64,000 bases of DNA from Aptenodytes patagonicus (Eukaryota > Chordata > Aves > Sphenisciformes > Spheniscidae), in assembly GCF_965638725.1 (NCBI RefSeq), contig NC_134958.1:21173964-21237963 (forward strand), in the 5' to 3' direction. Numbering within the stretch: position 1 is the stretch's first letter; every line of letters begins with the position of its first letter. Under the pieces are notes generated by a model. That model did not search any database, had not been told where the DNA came from, and was given only the letters and a program-made list of their open reading frames with translations. Shown piece after piece: positions 56,301 to 64,000 of this stretch. Made by a program: the position numbers and the translations under genes.

Positions 56301-59300
56301 CACGTGCCGATACAAAACAGACAGTGCAGTTTAGGTTTGACTAATGATGTTAAAGCATTTAAAATATTAAAGAAACGCTCTTTGCTTTTTGAAATTTTCA
56401 GTTTCATAACTGATTTATTTCTTCAGTGACAGCACTGCCCTGAAAAAGCTTTACGAATGGTAAAACAAAACATGAAAAAAGGAAAGGAATATTACTAATA
56501 TATTATATGTGGGCAGAGTCAGCAAAATCATAGTCTTTTTAAAGTAAACAGAGCAAGCACTATCAAAACACTTAGGAATGCGTTCCTTAGGAATCCATTG
56601 TCCTCATCGCTCCTCGACAGAATCACTTGGGCCTGGACCAGAAGCCAACCGTGGCGAAAACGCTCACTGGGACCCCAGCCACTGTCTCTGCATGCGAGTA
56701 GGACCCATCTTATTTGGGGCTCCTGGAAACTGCAGTGAAATATGAATCTCGAAGCTATACGAGAGAAAAGAACTTTCCTTTTTCATTTGCCACTCAACTA
56801 ACTATAAAGACTTTTACAGATAGTGTAATAAAACCAGACAAACCTGTATTACATTAAATGATTGGCATATGATGCTCTTGGAAGATTTGCTTCTATGAAT
56901 GTGAAATATTTAGGAAATTGCCCTTTTATTATTTTGACTGCATAATGGTAATAATTCATTTACTTAAATCACAGTCCTACTACAGAAGGTCAATGTTGAG
57001 GTTGACAGGCTGTAAAATTTCCTTTTTAGAAATCTATCTATTCTCCAAACTGGGAAACTGCAGATTTTTTGAATAATTAATGCCTTTTTTTCTTTATTCC
57101 AGTAGGCCCTTTTGGATATTTATCTGTTGATGTGGGTAGACAAAGGAGTCACAAAAGGCACAGCGAAAACTCCAAACAACTACTTGTTCTTTTTTTTTTT
57201 TTTTTTAGTTGAAAGGAATGAAAACATACAAAGGTTTGTAATAAGGAATACAAATTTAGGGAGGAAAAGATTTATTTAAACTACAAACATTTCAAAACAA
57301 ATGTACATTTGACTGCAAGAATAATGTGAATCTGCTTTGAAATAGGTCAGTTATTGACTCCTTTAAAGTTTGTTCAAATAGTAATGGAAATTTGTTTTCA
57401 TAGCTCCTCTGGTGTATCTATTTTTACTATGCAGTTCTTTCCAGGAGTTCAAGCCTACTATTTGAAAGCTTTCACTGTGAGACCAATTGTTTGTTTTTAG
57501 TAGGACTCTGCAGACGATCAACAATGAGAGAAAAAATTGGAAGCTCATAACATAATAAAAAATTAAACCATAACTGAATTAATAGAAAGCACTTCCCTTT
57601 TCATGAAAGGCATCGTATCTTTTTTGGAAGTCACAACACTAACAGCACCTGAAAATAACGACCGTACGCAAGTCTCACTGCCTGCCTAGTAATGAAAGGC
57701 AAAATACTTCCTTCTACTAAAAAAAAACCTTCCCTGCATTTTGCAAGTACCTGAATGAGCAATGCTTCAGTTTTTCAAAATGTTTTTTTAAACAAAAAAC
57801 CCCAAACCAAAATGCCACTTCCTCAGCTAAAAGCTTATAAAATAGGAATATCAGAAATTAAATAAAAAGTTAAGCACGTCATGACATCTCTTGAGACAGT
57901 ACCACCAAAGCAAACCACCGTAAAAGACTGCTTTTAGTGTATGAAAAGTACTAACATACCGCGGTTGTTTAACCAAAGACCTAAACTTGACTCTAAGGGC
58001 TGCAGAAGCTACCTTTTAATCTTGAAAATTAACTCAGTCTGGGGGTAGATTAGTGATGGCACATGACCTCAACCCCAAGTGCACATGCTGAAGACTCCAA
58101 GACACTGCAAAATCACCAGCTGGGAAGCATGCCCACAGACAAACGCGTTTTGCACACACTTGGTCTCTTGACTGCCTGCCGGCAGCCACCATAGCCAGCT
58201 GCTGCCATGGCACGGAGCCTGCTCGCCACGGTCGGACCCTCGCCCCAGGGCACGAGCGCTAAACAGCGGCAGGCACTACAGACTACTAGAACTGACATCG
58301 CTGGTAGGAAATCCCTCTTCTGCGCTATTCCTGGCACATTTATAGTTGCAAGTCCTCCATGCAATGAATCACATCTGTTTATACTTGTGTGCCAGAAAAT
58401 AAATTTTTAAACTGCAGAGAAAAGACAACATTGTTTGCTGGCACTTCTGGATGCCAGCACGACCCGTTGTGTAGCAGTGGGAATCAGAAAATGGCAGCAA
58501 TATCACATGGATTTTCAAAACAACCATGTTAAAAAGTGTTGCCCACAGTCAGCTCCAGATCCCAAGTGGGATTTGATTGCACAGGGTAGGAAGGCTGCAG
58601 GATCCTCCCTCCAGCTTTGGCCGAAGCCACAGAAACATTACTATATAATTACATTATATAATTGTATAATATTTCTGACAATATGGTCAGCTTTAAGATA
58701 ATATAATGTTCCAATTATAGTCAACAACTGTAAGAACATTATCGGACAGCTTTTCTCTAAGCCTTTGCTGCCAAGTTGTAACACTTTTCTTCTGCTCTTT
58801 AGCTTAACTGAGGGGTCTAAGCTCCTCATCCTGAACCCCCACCCCAAAAGTTGAACAAAAACAGGAACCAACTGTCACAAGTATGGAGAGAGAACAAAAC
58901 AAGTAACTTCACAAATATAGCGTTCAACTGAATCATACCAAAGATGTAGGCACCATAATGCAGTTTCTACACATCCGGAGTCAGGTTCACGTACTCAAAA
59001 ATAAAGAGCAAGTGCCAACTTCTGCCCTGCCCAATACACCCTGGGAGACTACATATAAGCTGAGGAAACTGGGAGACTTTTAAGACTAAAGTATTCACAA
59101 TAGTTTTGAAGTTTTGTGTCTGGGTTATTTTATAAGCTATTCTTACTAGTATGAGATGTCACAGAGTTCACTGGCAAAAGTGGACGACAATCAAGGAAGC
59201 TAGAGAGGGATTTCCACTGAGTGTTTTACTACTAAAAACATGCAAGGAAAAGAATGGCTTAAACTTAAATGAGCGCTCTGGCTACCAGGGAGGTGGCTAC

Positions 59301-62300
59301 ATTGGCATCTGAGGACATGCCTTCATGGCAGACCAGTTTAGTTGGCTTTAAAAGGGTTTAACTTGGGTACCACAGCCATCTGATCAAGTTGATGTGAAGT
59401 TAACTTTAAATTAAAAATACCAGTTGCTAAGTATATCTCGGCAGCGAGTAAGGCTACTTAAAATCAATGCAATGTCAGCATCATTGTTCGCGTAAGAACA
59501 CGGAGTTTCCTTCTGGCCACATAATATTAACGTTTTTGTGTTAAGATGCAACTTCAGCTTCTATTTTGCGAACACATATTTGTGCCTGTAGGAACGTTGA
59601 GGGGATTAGTTTTCTTGAGGGATCCATGACTAAATGTGCACTTGGTAACTTCTGATCCCATTTTCCATTTGCCTTACCTGATTATCTGTGTTGTTTACAG
59701 TAAAATAGCCCACACAAATAATGACTTCGTGTAGCAATCCTTCACAGGTATGCTGGGAGCAGTACCACAGCAGAGAGCTGATAATATGCCGGAATGCAAG
59801 GGACAGTCCTTCAGCACCCACAATAGACTGAAAAAAAGGCCAAGAAACAGAAATTACAGTCTAGCAGTATGTTACAGAAATTGTGTGAATTACGTATACA
59901 TCAATTGCACACACCCCCCCTTTTTTTTTTTTTTTTTTTGCAAAGTATAGACTATGTTCTTTGTTGCGATGACTTTGGAGGAGGACAGACTCAGCTCTCT
60001 TCTTTCAGTAACTTATCGTTTACAACTGGACTATAAGAATAAATTCAAATTTTAGAGGGACACAGGAAAAACTGGATTCTGCTTAGTTGACATTCAGTGT
60101 AGCATTAGGTTGACCATTTCATTTGACATACGTTACACGTTCCAGGAAAACTTAATGCTAATAATATTTCTTAGTAATAAGCAAAGGAAACCAAACCATC
60201 TTCATGTCTGCAAAAAAGCAAAATGCATTTCTCATTAATAACTCACGCTCTGAATGGAATACAAAGATTAATAACAAATAATGACTTTTCAAACATTCAA
60301 AAAAGTTAGAAACATCCAAAAGGAGAGAACACTCAGCTGCAAAGCTTCTTGGGACGCTTTTTAAAAGTAGGCAAATTGCTGTAACGCGGAGATTCAGAAT
60401 TAGATTTTATCTGCACAGCCTACAGCCTCTATTTAATAAACATGTCAAACAGACAGAACGACACAAGGTCAAAGGGGAAAACTAAAGCACAAGGAATGAG
60501 CATGACAGTCTACTAACTCTCATGAAACAGCAGTGCAGACCTGTGACAAAATCTCTTTCATTTGAGAGTTTTCTTGATTGTATACCTTGTAGCCTGTGTT
60601 AAGTACATATACATAAATCCCAGTCTGCAGTATAGTTTAGTTTTAGCATACTCCAAATCTACCCAGCAAAAGTGGAATCCTTGACAATTAAACCAGGCTC
60701 AGCTGAGGTTCCATCTTGAACCTCAAGCGTTCTGGTAAGTTAGTATATGTTCAAAACTTAACGCACAATGCAGCCACCGTTTACTGCTTTACATCATGTA
60801 AATGCCATATTCTTAGGTCCACCCTTATTTAATTAGTGCTGTCCAACACATGCTGTGACCTAGCACTCTGGGTTTAACCTTCCCTGATAACAACAGGTCA
60901 AAGGGCACCTGAGTTTGTGTATAAAAGTTAAACTAATTTTTCAAGGAAACTATGCTTCCTTTTTAGCCAGAATTAATATCAGCTCAGGATCCTGCGTTGT
61001 TTCTCACTACCATCTTTCAATTGTTTAGACTGTCAAATTAAATGAAATATATACCCATGAGCCATCTGTGCTAATACAAACTCTAGAATACCAGACCTCT
61101 TCTGTTAATCAAAAAACCCTATTCTATAGACCTACTATTACGTGATAAAACTATTCCTCAGAGATAATAATCAGACAGTACATAAACTACGCCTTTTCCT
61201 TCTGCTGTCTGCTAGCCTGCTACAGTCCACAAGGTCAGAATGGACAGTAAACTGCCTCAGGTGTATGTTGATTTTTTAACATTACAGAAACAAATCACAT
61301 TAATACATTGAAAGGGATAGTGGCTGAGACTACACAAGCGTGTCTGTCCATCACAAACAATATTATGCCTACAATTCAGTAAGACAGCTAAGCGGTTACT
61401 TCCTGAGCGGAGCCTGCATCGATGAATCGAACGAAATAATTCACACTGGTTAGTTTTCTACCACCCTTTATGCAATAGTTACTATCTTGCACCATTTTAT
61501 GTAGAACCAACTAATGCAGATCACGGGACTTGGGAATTAACGCTGATGGTTTGTTATAAATGCTCAGATATAATGGTAGTTGGTAGAGGGATAAATACAG
61601 ACAGTGTAAGTGGAAGCTTACATTTTAAAAATCAATAGTGGTTTCTTGAGGTATCAGTGGGACAGCCCTTCGGCCACTGCACTTTGCTATAGCCCCCCTA
61701 TAAGCAGTAACTGTCCCAATTCAAGTCTTACGCTCTGGTATATACCTGTAATAATTACAGCAACAAATAAAACATCCAGTCTCAAACCAAGAGCTACTGA
61801 ACAAGCTGTAGAAGAGAACTACTTTGATGCACCCTGATTTACAGAAAGAAATGGGAGTTAATGGTTTGTGTAAGAGTTGTTTTACATGAAACTCCAATAA
61901 ATATACTGTTTCTGTGCCCTGTAAAAAAAACCCTGACTGGACTGGATCCTCCAACTACATCTAGACAGATGAATGTTGCTACATGCAAATTGCTTGTTGC
62001 CGTTATCAGAGATACTAGGTGTACTAAAAATCAAAGTCAAGAAATAGGAACTGAAGGAGCCTTATACCTTATACTAAATTCTTTACTCGTGCAAAGCTCT
62101 TGCTGAGTTTAATGCATTTCAGATGGCGTGTGGTACAACTTATATACAAATTACATATTAAATGAAACAGAGACCTATTCTGATGAACTGTATAAGATTA
62201 ATGCTGCTAGGCATGTTTTGCAAAGCAATGCTTTTTGACAGGTGTTTTATATTAACAACACAACAGCTTTGACAATTTATCTGAGAAATACACCAGTATT

Positions 62301-63180
62301 TGTATTTTCTTTGTATGGCAAAATGATTCATTTACACTAGAAAACTGTTCACAGAAGAAGGTAAGAAAAGACATCTTCTCAAGACTCAAAATGTGATCTT
62401 TTTGAGTTTTTTTCGTGAATAAAAATTATGAAAAGTTAAATCTCCAATTTTTGGCCAATAAAATTTTAGTTGGATTAAAAAAAAAATTGGTATCAAGTGA
62501 TTTTCAGTTTCAGTTGTACAATCTTAATGCAAGTGGCCACTGAAAGCACTGAAAAATGTAAATTGTGGTTATAATATAAGCAAGTCCTTTCACATTAGAA
62601 AAACCGTTATTTCGTGCTTTTGACCAAGATTTTTTTTACATTTTGGGGGCTTATTAAATATAAAAAGTACTGTGCTAAAAGTGAGGTTTTTTGAATAGAA
62701 GAAATAATGGATTGGATTCAGCATTTTGCATAGTCCAAATTTTCACTTTTTGCTTAAATTCATTTGCCATAGCTATACAGTGGAAATAACAATAATTAGC
62801 AGTTTTAAGCATGAAAAAACCCTAAACATCTAATCGTGAAAGTTCCTTCAATAACTAAGATCTTAAAGACAAAATTTAGTCCAAAAGTATATGCAATAAT
62901 TAACATTTCCACACTAAGCAAAAGTTTTAAAACATCTTTTACCTGAAAGGCAGGCAGATCCAGAACAGCAAAACTATTGAAGAAACGTAAACTCTGAATG
63001 GCAACCTGGATTGTGTTCGCTGCATAGCTGTCTTTCGGACTTGTTGTGTTTGGATCTGAAATTGTCCCATGAAAAAGAACACAGTACAGCATATGCAAGA
63101 CTCCAACCAGATCCGTAGACTGAAGAACTGCTGTTAGTCCTGTGGGGTCCTGATGTGTATTGTCAAATATGTTCCAAGAT
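38273..63180 (-). CDS. SCAPER: SCAPER, S-phase cyclin A-associated protein in the ER (last five coding exons)
   Basis: SCAPER is a large (about 1,400-residue) perinuclear/ER protein that binds cyclin A/CDK2; loss in humans causes retinitis pigmentosa with intellectual disability. Only the C-terminal ~241 codons are here, on the minus strand: 63180-62943, 59827-59678, 42985-42794, 40096-40045, 38367-38273. All have GT/AG borders and consistent phases. Diagnostic segments are WNIFDNTHQDPTGLTAVLQ, VGAEGLSLAFRHIISSLLWY, IVQSGRHPTVLQKLCQLPFQ and SNRFPRQSWEEARQFFLKK. The fold is helical, ARM/HEAT-like in character, with no catalytic motif. The ~52-nt penultimate exon is poorly conserved but has the same length as I recall for the mammalian exon. 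ISL2 lies convergently downstream. The N-terminal exons (CDK/cyclin-binding and zinc-finger portions) lie beyond the right edge. Confidence 0.95.
39593..39610 (+). repeat. G18 homopolymer
   Basis: An uninterrupted run of 18 G in an otherwise AT-rich intron, preceded by AACAACT. Such runs are rare, unstable and prone to base-call error, and could form G-quadruplex. In SCAPER sense it is a C-tract. Confidence 0.9.
40045..40096 (-). CDS. SCAPER: SCAPER coding exon, second from last
   Basis: 52 nt: DFAQSSGQMDNQLSQQR plus one base that completes Glu with the last exon. The sequence is variable compared with mammals, but length, phase and the AQ..GQ..NQ pattern agree. The acceptor is CTCGTAG and the donor GTATGT. 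Confidence 0.85.
42794..42985 (-). CDS. SCAPER: SCAPER coding exon, third from last
   Basis: 64 codons, phase 0 at both ends: IIVQSGRHPTVLQKLCQLPF, then QYFSDPRLIKVLFPSLIAAC, ending EQEMSCVLLATFIQ. It is nearly identical to mammalian SCAPER, making it the most diagnostic exon in this part of the gene. Confidence 0.98.
48641..48708 (+). mobile_element. CR1 LINE 3' end, strongly truncated
   Basis: GGTTGGACTTGATGATCTTT, then AAGGTCTTTTCCAACCTAAA and the terminal repeats TGATTCTATGATTCC and CTCTATG. Plus orientation, antisense to SCAPER. Only about 70 bp is clear; a few dozen bases upstream may also belong. Confidence 0.9.
52760..53190. other. GC-rich patch in the SCAPER intron, origin unknown
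   Basis: About 430 bp of clearly higher GC than its surroundings, with abrupt flanks. A 129-codon plus-strand frame (52791-53180) overlaps a 101-codon minus-strand frame; neither shows a domain. Composition suggests an inserted, decayed element (possibly a long terminal repeat or nonautonomous element), but I could not identify ends or a target duplication. Confidence 0.35.
53235..53302. repeat. Two perfect inverted repeats (hairpins)
   Basis: The first is 53235-53250, arms GTGGACC/GGTCCAC with a 2-base loop. The second is 53282-53302, arms TTATTCCTG/CAGGAATAA with a 3-base loop. They lie 31 bp apart, immediately downstream of the GC-rich patch. Confidence 0.8.
55840..56090. promoter_or_regulatory. 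Candidate enhancer block with octamer and TAATTA motifs
   Basis: AT-rich non-repetitive DNA with an octamer ATGCAAAT (55897-55904), TTAATTTAATTATGG, CATGCTAATTATATT, ATTTTTAATTAACAAC and ATTTTAATTAG. This density of POU and homeodomain sites resembles developmental enhancers. It sits inside a SCAPER intron ~20 kb from ISL2. Function is inferred. Confidence 0.35.
56880..56990. promoter_or_regulatory. Second AT-rich motif block in the SCAPER intron
   Basis: GGAAATTGCCCTTTTATTAT, then TGCATAATGGTAATAATTCA and ACTTAAATCACAG. It has TAAT, HOX-like TTTTAT and CATAAT motifs in a short, repeat-free window. This is weak evidence on its own. Confidence 0.22.
59678..59827 (-). CDS. SCAPER: SCAPER coding exon, fourth from last
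   Basis: 50 codons, phase 0 at both ends: SIVGAEGLSLAFRHIISSLL, then WYCSQHTCEGLLHEVIICVG, ending YFTVNNTDNQ. The acceptor is TTTTTTTCAG and the donor GTAAGG. Confidence 0.96.
59828..62942 (-). other. SCAPER intron, nothing recognised
   Basis: An AT-rich 3.1-kb intron. A pyrimidine run (C7 then T18) lies at about 59.91-59.94 kb. I see no repeat element, RNA gene or credible coding frame. Confidence 0.65.
62943..63180 (-). CDS. SCAPER: SCAPER coding exon, fifth from last
   Basis: 238 nt (one base plus 79 codons): SWNIFDNTHQDPTGLTAVLQ, then STDLVGVLHMLYCVLFHG, ending IQSLRFFNSFAVLDLPAFQ. The acceptor is TTTGACAG and the donor CAG|GTAAAA. An in-frame continuation upstream is not possible; a different open frame there is discussed under rejected items. 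Confidence 0.93.
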
Positions 63181-63664
63181 CTGTCAAAGAAACATTAAGC
63201 CGTCTGAGGAGGAGACCAGCACCCAGTGAGAACACTTGCCCAGGACGCAGTACTTGTAACAAGCCAAATGTCAGAAAACTAGCAAACTGCTGAAAAAGAA
63301 AAAACCTGATGCCTAATGTGTCAAGAAACCACAACATTTCCAGCAAATACTTTCAATAATCTGGGCACTGTCCCATGCTCTCTTTAATTGCAGTGCAGCT
63401 GTATCTTTAAATATCTTTCTCCACATACTGGTTGGTGTCTTTGCTCCCAAAACGGGTTCACGATACCAGCGTGAGACCATGCAGAAATTCAACAGCTTTA
63501 AAGTCGGAAGCCTGGGGGCACTTTAGGGACTCCATGCAAGCTCTGTCTCAGGTCAGTAGCCTACACCCATCTTTCTTTCTTGCAACAGCAGCCAGCAGAG
63601 GTGGGAGAACTCCCTGGAGCCTCTCACTGCCTCAGTGACGGGCTGCAGGCACTGGAACAAACTG

Positions 63665-63890
63665 CCTACCTAAGTGGCAAAATAAGTTACCAGGACCAGA
63701 TGATCTTAATCAAGTCGTTCTGCAGGAATTTAAGAATGAAGTGGTTGAGCAGTTAACAAAACACGCTACTTCTTATTTCAGTCACATGTTGTTATGGGAG
63801 ACTGTACGGTAGCAAAGCATAGATAAGTATGAAATGCTCGAGACAAACCAGCACAGCTTGTGCAAACGGAAACTAGGTTTCTTTGGTATC
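63665..63890 (+). mobile_element. Ancient CR1/L3-type LINE relic (reverse transcriptase region)
   Basis: The plus strand around 63685-63770 translates in pieces to PGPDDLNQVVLQEFKNEVVEQLTKH. This fits the pattern GPD.L.P.VL.E...E..EPL found near the start of CR1-group reverse transcriptase cores. Farther on, ACCAGCACAGCTTGTGCAAA resembles the coding of NQHGFxKGKS in the same family. The interval between is shorter than expected, so the copy is internally deleted. It is antisense to SCAPER and inactive. Confidence 0.5.
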
Positions 63891-64000
63891 TTTTGGGTGT
63901 GCACGTAAAATAATGGAGAAGGTTTTTGGCTATCTAGGATATCAGGACAGATGGGTAAATAACTCAGGATGCCCTTTCCCTTCTCACATTCAAACTTTCA

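Larger units (their letters stand above)
42986..59677 (-). other. 16.7-kb SCAPER intron
   Basis: The largest intron here. I recognise one CR1 3' end (48.64 kb), a GC-rich patch (52.76-53.19 kb) with neighbouring inverted repeats, several T/A homopolymers (45.15, 54.16, 57.19 kb), and motif-dense AT-rich blocks at 55.84-56.09 and 56.88-56.99 kb. Open frames up to 132 codons lack domains. The phases of the flanking exons join directly, so no coding exon appears to be missing. Confidence 0.7.

Noticed and set aside
63187-63346. Open minus-strand frame (LRPGQVFSLGAG...) with a good polypyrimidine tract and AG, just upstream of the SCAPER exon at 63180
   Set aside because: It runs into the SCAPER exon in the wrong frame. 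The SCAPER exon has its own acceptor (TTTGACAG) with the right phase. RNA junction reads would settle whether an alternative acceptor near 63290 is ever used.

Overview
The window is vertebrate nuclear DNA, almost certainly from a bird. Two lines of evidence support this. First, the interspersed repeats I recognise are CR1 LINE fragments with the typical 3' ends (…CCTTCCAACC…GATTCTGTG), plus one older CR1-type reverse-transcriptase relic. Second, it carries exons of three genes that are neighbours on human 15q24 (ETFA – ISL2 – SCAPER), here with compact introns and strong CpG islands. I cannot name the species.

Layout. (1) 7.35–23.3 kb, minus strand: ETFA, the alpha subunit of the mitochondrial electron transfer flavoprotein. 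Nine coding exons (273 codons, start codon included) are resolved with matching splice phases. The remaining ~61 C-terminal codons should lie to the left of base 1. (2) 23.0–23.7 kb: the ETFA CpG-island promoter, with a TCTCGCGAGA palindrome and two opposed CCAAT boxes. (3) 23.7–31.9 kb: intergenic DNA with no convincing gene but two AT-rich blocks dense in homeodomain-type motifs, candidate enhancers. (4) 31.9–35.5 kb, plus strand: ISL2, a complete LIM-homeodomain transcription factor gene. Its six exons encode 359 residues inside a continuous CpG-rich domain, and its first intron is an unusual ~550-bp polypyrimidine tract. (5) 35.5–37.6 kb: ISL2 3' UTR, then a second CpG island with no gene, which carries a TATA/MEF2-like site on the minus strand. 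(6) 37.9 kb to the right edge, minus strand: the last five coding exons of SCAPER, tail-to-tail with ISL2, with a 16.7-kb intron that contains further motif-dense AT-rich blocks.

ETFA and SCAPER are housekeeping-type genes flanking a neural developmental regulator. The motif clusters in the intergenic DNA and in the SCAPER intron would fit a regulatory block serving ISL2 with SCAPER as a bystander; that is inference. I found no tRNA, rRNA, CRISPR, intact transposon or undescribed multi-gene system. The most unusual items are structural or regulatory: the polypyrimidine/polypurine intron, the tandem splice acceptor at the LIM1 boundary, the gene-free downstream CpG island, and a GC-rich patch with nearby hairpins in the large SCAPER intron.
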